Source: Caballeronia udeis (lineage in GTDB: Bacteria > Pseudomonadota > Gammaproteobacteria > Burkholderiales > Burkholderiaceae). Taken from it: DNA of 64,000 bases. The notes beneath the pieces are model-generated. The model was not told where the DNA came from, did no database searches, and was given only the letters and a program-made list of their open reading frames with translations. Shown here piece by piece: positions 44,127-53,254 of the stretch (positions within the stretch are counted from its first letter, which is position 1; every line of letters begins with the position of its first letter). The DNA lies in contig NZ_FCOK02000046.1 of assembly GCF_001544555.2 (NCBI RefSeq), positions 1-64,000 of the forward strand. The letters are read 5' to 3'. A program made the position numbers and the translations under genes.

Positions 44127-44267
44127 TCACGACAGAAACAGGCAGCCAGGTGGCGACGCTGCATTGTCGACCATCAGAGCAAGAGCGCCGCCTCGTCCGC
44201 CACTGCTCTTGGTGTAACACCATGCGATGGTGTCTGACGAAATTTATTCACTGAAATTGGGGGAGAC

Positions 44268-45410
44268 ATGATGATGCGCAAGACTCAGTTTTTGATGATC
44301 GCAGCTGTGACCTTTGGCATGACGTCAGGCCCGTCTGCTTATGCGGACACTGTCGTAAAGATAGGTCATATCGCCCCATTGACGGGTAACCTCGCGCACC
44401 AAGGGAAGGACCTTGAAAATGGCGCACGTCTTGCGGTCGATGAAATCAACCAGTCGGGACTGGTTATCGCTGGCGAGAAAATAACGCTTGTCCTGGACTC
44501 CCAGGATGATGCGGGCGATCCTCGGCAGGGAACGCAAGCGGCTCAGCGACTGATCGACGACGGAGTGGTGGCTGTAGTAGGGCACTTGAATTCCGGCGTC
44601 AATATTCCCGCGTCGAAACTTTACAACGATGCGGGTATCACCAATATCACTCCTGCTGCATCGAATCCAGTTCTGACACTCCAGGGATTCAAGACTGAGT
44701 ATCGGCTGGTGGCAACCGACGCTCAGCAGGGCCCCGCTCTTGCTAAATACGCCGAAGCCACATTCAAGCCGAAGACCGCCGGCGTTGTTGACGATGCAAC
44801 CGCGTATGGACAGGGGCTTGCAAACGAGTTTGCAAAAAGCGCTGCGGCGATGGGAATGAAGGTTCTTCCGCGAGAAGTCACCAACGACAAGGCGATCGAC
44901 TTCAGAGCGATCCTGACTAAACTCAAGTCCGAACGTCCGGATGTGATCATGTTCGGAGGGATGGACGCGACTGGCGGCCCGTTTGCCAAGCAGGCGAAGC
45001 AACTGGCGATAGATTCGAAGGTGCTTCTGGGTGACGGCGGCTGTACGGCCAATCTTCCCGAGCTTGCTGGCGCCGCTGCCGGTTCAGTTTATTGCTCTGA
45101 AGGTGGAATGGCCATTACCAAGATGCCAGGCGGTATCCAGTTTCAGAAGAAGTACGAAGAGCGTTTCAAGGTGCCTGTTCAGACCTATGCGCCGTTCAGC
45201 TACGACGCGGTCTACGTGATCGTGGACGCAATGAAGCGCGCTCAGTCCGTTTCCGCGGCGAAGGTTCTTGCCGTCATGCCCACTACGGATTATTCCGGCG
45301 TGACGGGGAAAATCCAGTTTGCTCAGAATGGAGACCTGAAGCAGCCCGTTGTTTCCATCTATCGATATCAGGACGGCCAGAAGACGTTGGTGGACGTCAT
45401 GAAACCCTGA
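44268..45410 (+). CDS. branched-chain-amino-acid-type ABC substrate-binding protein (LivJ/LivK-like)
   Basis: A 380-residue periplasmic binding protein with a signal peptide ending near PSAYA and mature start DTVVKIGHIAPLTGNLAHQGKD. It also has VGHLNSGVNIPASKLYNDAGI, AYGQGLANEFAKSAAAMG and the late YSGVTGKIQF. GGGGGAG lies just before the ATG. The family binds Leu/Ile/Val but also many amides, aromatic acids and other ligands. No Liv-type permease or ATPase is in the window, so it must use components encoded elsewhere or act in sensing. Confidence 0.9.
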   Translation: MMMRKTQFLMIAAVTFGMTSGPSAYADTVVKIGHIAPLTGNLAHQGKDLENGARLAVDEINQSGLVIAGEKITLVLDSQDDAGDPRQGTQAAQRLIDDGVVAVVGHLNSGVNIPASKLYNDAGITNITPAASNPVLTLQGFKTEYRLVATDAQQGPALAKYAEATFKPKTAGVVDDATAYGQGLANEFAKSAAAMGMKVLPREVTNDKAIDFRAILTKLKSERPDVIMFGGMDATGGPFAKQAKQLAIDSKVLLGDGGCTANLPELAGAAAGSVYCSEGGMAITKMPGGIQFQKKYEERFKVPVQTYAPFSYDAVYVIVDAMKRAQSVSAAKVLAVMPTTDYSGVTGKIQFAQNGDLKQPVVSIYRYQDGQKTLVDVMKP

Positions 45411-45574
45411 ATGGATTCGAGCCGGCGTTAAGGTCAGGGATTTATGCCCGGTTGCGGAGATCAACTTAGCAGCGAGCCGCGGACCGAAGGATGGCTCACT
45501 CAGCACTTTTCGTGCGTCCGCGTTTTGAGCAGTTTCCATGCTCGCCGTGGACAACCACTATTCGAGGATTTGTT

Positions 45575-46555
45575 GTGACTAATTCAATTTCACCGTCCGT
45601 CAAGCAAGCGGTAAACCTGCAGCTTCCCATTCACACTTCCCCTTGGGATCACAAGGCGCTCAGCCCATCTTATGCGCAGGGGGTCGCGTATGTCGACGAC
45701 CGTTATGTCCCTGTGGGCGACGCCAGAATTCCGCTGCTGGACTGGGGCTTTACACGATCAGATGCCTGCCAGGACACAATTTCGGTATGGGACGGACAGT
45801 TCTTCCGTATCGAGGATCACCTCGACCGGTTCGAGCGGTCATGGAAATCATTGCGGTTGACTAATCCTCTAAGCAAGGACGAGGTCCGTGACGTCGTACA
45901 CAAGCTTGTGGCTATTGGCGGATGGCGCGATGCCTATGTTCAGATAATCATGACACGCGGCATACCGCCAATCGGCAGTCGAGATCCCCGGCAATGTCAG
46001 AACCGCTTCCAGGCATTTGCCATTCCTTATGTCTGGATTGCAAGTCCGGAAAAGCAGAAAGACGGGATGAGTGTTCATGTGAGCGACATTCGGCGCGTCC
46101 CTGCTCAGTCCGTGAGCCCGTTAATCAAGCATTACCACTGGCTCGATTTCGAAATGGGTCTTTTCGAGGCACTGGATTGTTCCGCGGACACTGTATTACT
46201 CAAAAGCATGGATGGTTTTATCTCGGAGGGCCCAGGGTTCAACGTGTTTGCCGTAGTGGATGGGAAGCTGGTCACTCCCAAGACTGCTGCTTTGGACGGG
46301 ATGACTCGCCGAACGGTGTTGGAGTTGTCCAGCGAGATCGGCATCGAAGCGGAGGAAATAAATCTCGACCTGGATAGCCTTATAGCGGCTGAAGAAGCAT
46401 TTCTGACCACGACCGCGGGGGGCATTCTTCCGGTGACTGTGGTGAATGGGCGGAAAATTGGAAACGGTCCAGGTGCGTTGACGGCGAAGTTGCATCGAGA
46501 GTATTGGGATCGCCGCACGAGCGGATGGCTCGGGTCGCCCGCACTCTACTGGTGA
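45575..46555 (+). CDS. class IV PLP-dependent aminotransferase
   Basis: A 326-residue protein of the branched-chain/D-amino-acid aminotransferase and aminodeoxychorismate lyase fold. The PLP lysine is in SPLIKHYHWLDFEMG near 182, the phosphate-binding and cofactor glutamate region is GFISEGPGFNVFAV near 213, and FLTTTAGGILPV lies near the C-terminus. GTG 45575 is preferred because GAGGA lies 6 bases upstream; a longer frame begins at 45491. It follows the binding-protein gene by 164 bases and may be read from P9. Transamination of the imported ligand is likely. Confidence 0.82.
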   Translation: MTNSISPSVKQAVNLQLPIHTSPWDHKALSPSYAQGVAYVDDRYVPVGDARIPLLDWGFTRSDACQDTISVWDGQFFRIEDHLDRFERSWKSLRLTNPLSKDEVRDVVHKLVAIGGWRDAYVQIIMTRGIPPIGSRDPRQCQNRFQAFAIPYVWIASPEKQKDGMSVHVSDIRRVPAQSVSPLIKHYHWLDFEMGLFEALDCSADTVLLKSMDGFISEGPGFNVFAVVDGKLVTPKTAALDGMTRRTVLELSSEIGIEAEEINLDLDSLIAAEEAFLTTTAGGILPVTVVNGRKIGNGPGALTAKLHREYWDRRTSGWLGSPALYW

Positions 46556-46811
46556 GAACGCACACCGATCTCAAGGAAGAGAGGGGGGCCGGGAAATCCG
46601 GACAGTCGGTTAGATGGAGTCGCTGGGATCTGAGATAGGCATGATGCCTACATAGGAAACCAGACGATGACGAGGAGAATCCGGTGCGCGGACTTAGAGG
46701 CGTTCGAGGCGAAGGTGGCGCTGGCAGCAGTGCGTGGCTAGCGCAACTTGTACCTTGATACATGCCTCCAATGCGGATCAAGGCGCGTCCCACAGGCGTT
46801 TGCAACGCTCT

Positions 46812-47597
46812 TTACGACGACCAGTTCTCTCGGAAGTCGTTATGTAACGTGAGCCCACCATCTGCAAAGATAGTATGCCCAGTTACATACAACGCTTCAT
46901 CGCTCGTAAGAAAAGCAAAAATATTCGCAACTTCAGCAGGAGAAGCAGCACGGCCTAACGGGATGCGGCGTTCTACCCGTGCGCGTTTTTCGTCGTCACC
47001 AGACCAGGAAGCGTTCAGCGGGGTTAGCGTGGCGCCAGGCGCTACTGCATTGACGCGGATTCCTCTGTCCGCATATTCGAGAGCTAGCGTTCGGGTAAGA
47101 TTGCCCAGACCGCCCTTGCTCACTGAGTATGCCAAAAAACTGGGTTTGGGGATAACCTCATGATTCGATGAGTTGTTCAGGATTAAGCCGGAACCTTGCT
47201 CAAGAAAAATTTTAATTGCTTCCCGGCTACATAAAAACGGCCCACGGAGATTGACTGATACAACCCTGTCAAAATCTTCAGCAGAAAATAGGTGCGACGG
47301 GCTTTGATGATTAATTCCCGCGTTATTAATAAGGATATCAAGGCCTCCGAACAAATCTCGAGTCTCAATGAACGCCTTAACAACTGCTTGTTCATTTGTG
47401 ACGTCAAGGTAAGTTGCAAACACTCGCCCTTCATGCTTTTCGTTGAGATTTTGTAGGACCTTGTCGGAAACTTCAGGTCGACAAACGTCGCCGATCATCA
47501 CGCGCGCGCCGTCGTTTAAAAGTCGTTCAGCAATTGCAAGTCCGATTCCTTGAGATGCACCGGTCACCAAAACTCTTTTTCCTTTGATTCCCTTCAC
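46812..47597 (-). CDS. short-chain dehydrogenase/reductase (SDR)
   Basis: A 261-residue classical SDR. The cofactor motif is VTGASQGIGLA near residue 12, NNAG is at 91-94, the catalytic residues lie in NNSSN and YSVSK (Tyr157, Lys161), and the C-terminal family pattern is TGHTIFADGGL. GTG 47597 has AGGAGG about 7 bases upstream. The base composition is visibly more AT-rich than its neighbours, especially 47100-47560, which suggests a separate origin. It is divergent from the molybdoenzyme gene across a compact double promoter. It oxidises or reduces an alcohol or ketone; the substrate is unknown. Confidence 0.9.
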   Translation of the reverse strand: MKGIKGKRVLVTGASQGIGLAIAERLLNDGARVMIGDVCRPEVSDKVLQNLNEKHEGRVFATYLDVTNEQAVVKAFIETRDLFGGLDILINNAGINHQSPSHLFSAEDFDRVVSVNLRGPFLCSREAIKIFLEQGSGLILNNSSNHEVIPKPSFLAYSVSKGGLGNLTRTLALEYADRGIRVNAVAPGATLTPLNASWSGDDEKRARVERRIPLGRAASPAEVANIFAFLTSDEALYVTGHTIFADGGLTLHNDFRENWSS

Positions 47598-47766
47598 GAT
47601 GATCCTCCTCCCATTAGAGATGCCGGCTGGCGTCGCGCGCCTTCAATTGATTGAAAGTTGGCTTAGCTCGTTTGATCCTGTTCGTCCATCCAGCGAGTCT
47701 GCTTTCACTGGTTGCGGAGTGACGTTACACGTTGAGTCGGCGAATCGCTCAGCACGTGACGCTTTA

Positions 47767-47802
47767 TTGACAAATAATATAGTCAAAGTACAATGATGTC
47801 AA
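47767..47802. promoter_or_regulatory. interlocked face-to-face promoters in an inverted repeat
   Basis: Minus strand: TTGACA (47802-47797), 17 bases, TATTAT (47779-47774), toward the SDR gene. Plus strand: TTGACA (47767-47772), 16 bases, TACAAT (47789-47794), toward the molybdoenzyme gene. TTGAC (47767-47771) and GTCAA (47782-47786) form an inverted repeat. One bound protein or polymerase should exclude the other. Confidence 0.55.
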
Positions 47803-48149
47803 TACAAGTAAGAGGCGCCGATTTCCCTGGCTGTAATCGTACGCAACTGCTGTACGGTAGCTGTGAATGAGCGGACGCCGCGCGTCTTCGGGCAGGCGGT
47901 GGCCGGCGTGCCAATGTCAATGATGGCGGCCATCGCTCCGTGCACGCGATTTATGGCTGTTCTTTGCGTCAGGTACCTACTTCATAAATAGGTTCAACGG
48001 GTTCAAGGAATTACTACATTGTCATTTTTTAGATAGATAATGTCTTGATTGGACAACCACTACGAACTGAAGGCGACGAGAATGTAGCTATACCTAGGCA
48101 GTTGGCCGTAGATCCACGTTGAAATTGCATTTCCAAAAGGAGTCGAGCC
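47803..48149. other. leader region before the molybdoenzyme gene, no gene seen
   Basis: I find no coding region here. An AT-rich stretch with GATAAT near 48034 could be a second promoter for the molybdoenzyme, but no convincing -35 is present. AAAGGAGTC lies just before ATG 48150. Confidence 0.4.
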
Positions 48150-51100
48150 ATGGCTGAGCAACTGGTCGGTTGGTGCGCGTTGTGTAAGTCACGTTGCGGC
48201 GCAACCTACACCATTGAAAATGGCCGGCTCACAGGAGCGGGTCCCGCTCCGGAGCACCCAACCGGCAAGTCGCTTTGCATCAAAGGGAAGGCTGCTCCGG
48301 AAATCCTTTACCACCCTGACCGACTGCTCTATCCACTCAAGCGCACGAATCCCAAAACGGCCGACGATCCTGGCTGGGTTCGCATATCGTGGGAGGAGGC
48401 GATCGGAACAGTGGGCCAAAAGTTGCGGGCCATTCGGGCCGAACATGGAGCCGAAGCCGTATGCTATTCGACGACGACACCTAGCGGGACCGCACTCAGC
48501 GATGGTGACGACTGGATAGACCGCTTGATTCGGCTCAGCGGCTCCCCTAACTGGATTAGCAGTACGGAGGTTTGTAATTGGCATAAAGATTCGTCGCATG
48601 CGTTTACGATCGGAACAGCGATCCCTTATCCGGACTACGAGAACACGGAAATGATCGTGTTCTGGGGATTCAATCCGACTTCAGTGTGGCTTGATCAAGC
48701 CACTCAAGCCGCAGCGGCACGCGCGCGCGGCGCAAAAATGTTAGTGGTTGACCCACGTCGTTTTGGTTTCGCGATGGGTGCGGATCATTGGCTTCGGGTC
48801 CGCCCGGGCGCAGATGGCTTTTTAGCCATGGGTATGATGCGCAGGATGTTCGAGACGGGCGCTTTTGACACCAGGTTCCTTAGACGCTGGACCAATGCGG
48901 CACTGCTCGTGCGTGAGGACGACGGCCAGTTCCTGCGAGCTCGTGACGTCGATTCGTCACAGGAGGCGGACGCCTTTGTGGCGGTCGGGGACGACGGCGC
49001 TCTGGTGTACGTTAAGAGAAACTCGGCTGTAGAGGGGGACAAGCTGCTGGAGGCTCGCTTGTCAGCGTCTATCGAATTGGAAACATCCACTGGACGCATT
49101 CACTGCACCACCTCCCTTGATCGGCTTAGACAAGCGTTCGAGGCGAAAACACTCGATGAAGTGGCGGAAATTACATGGATCCCGGTCGAACAAATCATTG
49201 CAGCGGCGGACGCATTGGGTTCGGCGAAAAGTGCCACGTATTACACGTGGACAGGACTCGGCCAGCACGCTGAATCGACACAGATCGACAGAGCATTTGC
49301 AACGCTGATGAGTCTGAAAGGCGGGTTTGATGCGATGGGCGGAAACCTCGTCCTGCCGGGTCACCCAACGAATAAGGTGGCCGGTCCCCAGCTTTTGGCT
49401 GCGGAGCAACTCGCAAAGGCCATCGGTATGAACGAGCGGCCACTTGGCCCTCCGAGCGTTGGCCGCATTGTTGCACACGATTTTTACGACGCTGTCCTCA
49501 ACTCGGACCCGTATCAGCCTAAAGCGCTTGTTGGATTCGGGTCAAACCTGACCGTTGCTCATGCAAATTCCGCGCGAGGCAGGGAAGCCATGAGGGCATT
49601 AGACTTCTACGTCCATTGCGACATCTTCGAAAATCCCACGGCTCGTTTCGCCGACATATTGTTGCCTGTCAATTCCCCGTGGGAACGAGACGCCATGCGC
49701 GTGGGTTTTGGCTCCGGCCTGAAGGCCGAACAACATATACAGTACCGTCATAAGATGGTGGAGCCGATCGGCGAATCACGTTCCGACGCTGAGATTGTTT
49801 TTGCGATTGCCAATGAGCTGGGATTGCGTGATCAATTTTTCGGTGGGGACATTGATGCGGCGAGGTCTTATATTCTGGAACCTCTCGGGGTTACGTTAGA
49901 ACAACTAAAGGAAAATCCGGAGGGAATAAGCCTGCCGCTAAAGCAGCGCTACAAGAAATACGCGGAAGTGGGTGACGGAAAGGTCAATGGATTCAATACT
50001 GAGACAGGCCTTGTTGAACTCTATTCCGCGCTACTTGTGCGTTTCCAGCAACCGGGTGTTCCTGAGTTCGACATCGGGATTTTGCCATCCAACGAGGAGT
50101 TTCCCTTTGCCTTGACAACGGCCAAGGCGGGTTATTTTTGTCATTCGCAGCACCGTCAGGTTCCGTCTTTGCGCAAACGCGAGCCTGATCCAAGCGTCAG
50201 TCTGTCGCCTGAGGCAGCGGAAGGATTAGGTATAGAGGAAGGCGACTGGGTCGACATACAAAACCACGACGGAAGCATCCGGATGCGCGCGAAAATCGAC
50301 AAGACGCTCCACCCTCGGGTGGTGCGTGCATCATACGGATGGTGGAAACAAAGTGAGCATGAGGGGTTATCAAGTTACGATCCTTATAGGTCGGGCGGGT
50401 CTAACTACAATATATTGGTGGATGCCAAGCGTCTTGATCCAATGAGTGGAACCGCGGGGCTTAGGTCGCAATCGTGTAATGTTGTTCCGGTCAAGGCTCG
50501 AAATCCAAACGGCTGGCGAGGATTTCGTCCGATGCGAATCCGGCAGATCAGGCGCGTGGCGGACGAAGTGACCATGGTGACATTCGAGGGCTTGGATGGC
50601 GCGACGCTGCCGGATTATGAGCCAGGGCAACACATCACAGTCAGTCTCCGACCGGATGGATCAGAGACGGAGATCATTCGTTGCTACTCACTGATCGGAT
50701 TGGCCCGGCAAGAGGATCGAAAGACGTTTTCTGTTGCGGTAAGGTTTGTGCCTGCGCCACATGATCGTCCTGAATTTCCTGACGGGAAAATGTCGGAGAT
50801 CATGAATCGTCGAGTGACGGTTGGCGATCGGGTCGATGTGAAGGCACCGGGTGGAGATTTTGTAATACCAGCTATTTCGCGTCGACCGATCGTGATGGTA
50901 GCGGGCGGGATCGGCATCACACCGTTTATGTCCTATCTGGAGACGGTTGCGGCCGCTGGTGCAAGTCACAGAATCCACCTTGTGTACGCAAACAGGTCCC
51001 AATCGACCGAAGCATTCGCTGATCGGATTGCCGAGTTTAGAGCGCGTATTCCTACTTTGACAGCATCGCGGCACTGGGGGGCAACGGAGGGACCGCTCCC

Positions 51101-51557
51101 TGACGATGTTGTCACCACACGTATCAGTATCGAGAATCTCCTGCGTCCTGACTTCGAGGAGGCACCTGCTATATATTTCTGCGGTCCTGCACCGATGACC
51201 AAAGCGTTAAGGCAAGCGCTGAAGGACGCTGGACATCCACCCAGCCTTGTATTCGAGGAGACATTTGCACCGGCGCAGGTTGACCAAAATAGTCTTCCTA
51301 CCGGGGAGTATGCGGTCGTGTTTTCGAAGTCAGGAAAGACACTCACGTGGTCTCGCGAAAAAGGATCCATTCTGGAACTGGCTGAGTCGGCCGGGATCAA
51401 AATTACCAACGGTTGCAGAGCGGGGCAGTGCGAGTCGTGTGAAGTGAAAATACTGCATGGCGAGTGTCTGCATCGTGTGCACGTTTCGCATCCTGGTGGA
51501 GATACGTGTCTCGCATGCCAGGCCGTACCTACCGGCGATGTGACAATTGAAGCATGA
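48150..51557 (+). CDS. molybdopterin oxidoreductase fused to FAD/NAD reductase and 2Fe-2S ferredoxin
   Basis: A single 1135-residue chain. Residues 1-60 carry a 4Fe-4S motif (WCALCKSRC plus LCIKGK). Residues 60-780 form the molybdopterin oxidoreductase with its dinucleotide-binding domain, and the likely Mo ligand is Cys142 in STEVCNWHKD. From about 790, an FAD-binding domain (EIIRCYSLIG) and an NAD domain (GGIGITPFMSYLE near 918) follow. The plant-type 2Fe-2S ferredoxin is last (CRAGQCESC near 1089, LACQ near the end). The C-terminal half is like dioxygenase reductases of the VanB type. The fusion would pass electrons between NAD(P)H and the Mo centre in one polypeptide. No signal peptide is seen. 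The substrate is unknown. Confidence 0.88.
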   Translation: MAEQLVGWCALCKSRCGATYTIENGRLTGAGPAPEHPTGKSLCIKGKAAPEILYHPDRLLYPLKRTNPKTADDPGWVRISWEEAIGTVGQKLRAIRAEHGAEAVCYSTTTPSGTALSDGDDWIDRLIRLSGSPNWISSTEVCNWHKDSSHAFTIGTAIPYPDYENTEMIVFWGFNPTSVWLDQATQAAAARARGAKMLVVDPRRFGFAMGADHWLRVRPGADGFLAMGMMRRMFETGAFDTRFLRRWTNAALLVREDDGQFLRARDVDSSQEADAFVAVGDDGALVYVKRNSAVEGDKLLEARLSASIELETSTGRIHCTTSLDRLRQAFEAKTLDEVAEITWIPVEQIIAAADALGSAKSATYYTWTGLGQHAESTQIDRAFATLMSLKGGFDAMGGNLVLPGHPTNKVAGPQLLAAEQLAKAIGMNERPLGPPSVGRIVAHDFYDAVLNSDPYQPKALVGFGSNLTVAHANSARGREAMRALDFYVHCDIFENPTARFADILLPVNSPWERDAMRVGFGSGLKAEQHIQYRHKMVEPIGESRSDAEIVFAIANELGLRDQFFGGDIDAARSYILEPLGVTLEQLKENPEGISLPLKQRYKKYAEVGDGKVNGFNTETGLVELYSALLVRFQQPGVPEFDIGILPSNEEFPFALTTAKAGYFCHSQHRQVPSLRKREPDPSVSLSPEAAEGLGIEEGDWVDIQNHDGSIRMRAKIDKTLHPRVVRASYGWWKQSEHEGLSSYDPYRSGGSNYNILVDAKRLDPMSGTAGLRSQSCNVVPVKARNPNGWRGFRPMRIRQIRRVADEVTMVTFEGLDGATLPDYEPGQHITVSLRPDGSETEIIRCYSLIGLARQEDRKTFSVAVRFVPAPHDRPEFPDGKMSEIMNRRVTVGDRVDVKAPGGDFVIPAISRRPIVMVAGGIGITPFMSYLETVAAAGASHRIHLVYANRSQSTEAFADRIAEFRARIPTLTASRHWGATEGPLPDDVVTTRISIENLLRPDFEEAPAIYFCGPAPMTKALRQALKDAGHPPSLVFEETFAPAQVDQNSLPTGEYAVVFSKSGKTLTWSREKGSILELAESAGIKITNGCRAGQCESCEVKILHGECLHRVHVSHPGGDTCLACQAVPTGDVTIEA

Positions 51558-51635
51558 TCAGAGATGTTCTTTGTCGGAGCCCGTACGGGACGGTTTACGT
51601 GAATTGGTGGGGCATACAGAACGAGTGTCGACTAC

Positions 51636-52604
51636 ATGAATATCATGGGAGATAAATGGATCTATTGCTTAAGTCAATCAGCTTATGATGTAAACGTACT
51701 GCCAGTAGACATTCCCACTTCGTCAACGCATCCTGTGACAATGCAACAAAATCACATAAACAACGAAATTTCGCTTAATCTGAATAAGCCTACGCCTGCG
51801 CGTCCGGTAAGAGCTAAGGTTCAGCGTCTGTTTATGAACCAGGAGGTGTCACCACACCGCCATCCTTGGGCGCAATTGGCGTTCTCTATTACCGGGATGA
51901 CACGATTGATTGTCGAAGACGGTGTCTTCATTGTGGCGCCTTGGCAAGCGTTATGGATTCCCGCAAATGTGGGGCATGCAGTTACCGTACCGGCAGAAAC
52001 AGAAGTCTATACGCTCTACTTTTTGGAAGACGCCATACCCGTGCCGCCGAACCCTGTCAGTGGCAGTGCGCGTTGGGAGCGATGCAGGGTGATAGAAGTG
52101 TCGGATCTGCTGAGGGCGGTGGTGCTGCAGATGGACCCGCGTCCCGACGACGATATGCCAACAGTTCCTGACAGGCCTGAACGGGAAAGGCTGCTTGTCA
52201 ACGTCGCAATCGAAGAACTTTCGATAGCCCCGTCTGTTCCGCTCGGTATTGAACTCCCTAAAGAGCGACGGATACGCCGACTATGCCAAGCTGTGCTGGA
52301 GAATCCCATGCGTCACTCCACCCTCGACACGTGGGCGGAACACGCTGGCGCCAGCCCTCGGACGATCGCTCGTCTTTTTCGCCGGGAGTTGGGGATTGGG
52401 TTTTCACAATGGCGGAAGAAAGTACTTCTGGCCGAGGCAGTTTCGCGAGCCGAAGACTCAAAGCCCATCAACGAGATCGCTGCCGAGCTTGGCTACACGA
52501 GCACAAGCGCTTTCAGTGCGATGGTGAAGCGCTCAGCTGGAATGTCTTTGACTCAATTACTTTCCCGACCCCTCGCGTCAAAAATCAAAACACCCCAGGA
52601 CTGA
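51636..52604 (+). CDS. AraC-family regulator with N-terminal cupin domain
   Basis: A 322-residue regulator. The cupin-like sensing domain includes VSPHRHPWAQLAFSITG near residue 71 and APWQALWIPANVGHAV near 107. The C-terminal double helix-turn-helix has STLDTWAEHAGASPRTIARL and INEIAAELGYTSTSAFSAMVKR. The start is uncertain: ATG 51636 is used, but an ATG at 51741 is possible. It lies 78 bases after the molybdoenzyme gene on the same strand and is the likely regulator of that gene or of the SDR. The HRHPWAQL sequence is typical of AraC proteins of the NimR/YdfH type. Confidence 0.85.
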   Translation: MNIMGDKWIYCLSQSAYDVNVLPVDIPTSSTHPVTMQQNHINNEISLNLNKPTPARPVRAKVQRLFMNQEVSPHRHPWAQLAFSITGMTRLIVEDGVFIVAPWQALWIPANVGHAVTVPAETEVYTLYFLEDAIPVPPNPVSGSARWERCRVIEVSDLLRAVVLQMDPRPDDDMPTVPDRPERERLLVNVAIEELSIAPSVPLGIELPKERRIRRLCQAVLENPMRHSTLDTWAEHAGASPRTIARLFRRELGIGFSQWRKKVLLAEAVSRAEDSKPINEIAAELGYTSTSAFSAMVKRSAGMSLTQLLSRPLASKIKTPQD

Positions 52605-52723
52605 ATAGGGCCGCGCGCGCAAAAGTCGCAGATTGCGAAGAGCGGAGCACTCCCTTCGTCCTAGCAGGCACGCCGGCAAGTACCGGGTCGGGATGCATCC
52701 ATGCACGCAGGCGTCCATTCGTT

Positions 52724-52927
52724 TCACTGTTTCGGGCGCTGACGCAGGCTATCTTTCACAACGTTGGAAGAGGGCTTATCGAGGTTGAAGCTGATTTTAA
52801 GCAGCAAACAAAAACCGGCTATCAGTACGATCATGCATGTAGAGACAATTAAAAGGATGCTGTGGGGGAAATACTTAAGCGTGGCAATCAGCTCGTTGGT
52901 GTGACCCATGAATAAGTCCGAATGCAT
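52724..52927 (-). CDS. small single-span membrane protein (67 aa), family A
   Basis: A 67-residue protein starting MHSDLFMGHTNELIATLKYF. A hydrophobic span of about 22 residues (ILLIVSTCMIVLIAGFCLLL) and a basic, Ser/Asn-rich tail follow. AGGAG lies 8 bases before the ATG on the minus strand. It resembles the 54-residue protein at 9734-9898 in length, in topology and in the L-K-x-[LF]-P-x-x-I run before the span. It is convergent with the AraC gene and has no same-strand partner upstream. The function is unknown. Confidence 0.55.
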   Translation of the reverse strand: MHSDLFMGHTNELIATLKYFPHSILLIVSTCMIVLIAGFCLLLKISFNLDKPSSNVVKDSLRQRPKQ

Positions 52928-53254
52928 CTTAACCGCTCCTAATGTCTATTTATCAAGTCACTCAGCCACAGAAATTGTCCGTTGACGAACGGAACGACAC
53001 TGAGGGCCGGATGTGAGCGCGGCATGATCTATCTACATAAAGCTGTGGTGAATAATCAGTCAAGCTTCTGATCCCTTCGCCTCATTGAGTAGTAGCCACC
53101 ACGCGCGTTGCCTGGCGACGTGAAGTGCCGCAGTATCCGGCCAAAGCCATATAGATAGTTAAACTAATAAAATTTGAAAAATCGTAATCTATCGAGAGGA
53201 ACGTCGGTGACGAAATTGCTGGGGTCCGTCACCGACTCGGCATTACACGGAGTG
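52928..53254. other. gap before hyuB end, no gene seen
   Basis: This 327-base stretch between the small membrane protein and the end of the HyuB gene has no convincing frame. It should contain the promoter of the small protein near 52940-53000, which I cannot pin down, and it shows no obvious terminator for HyuB. Confidence 0.4.
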
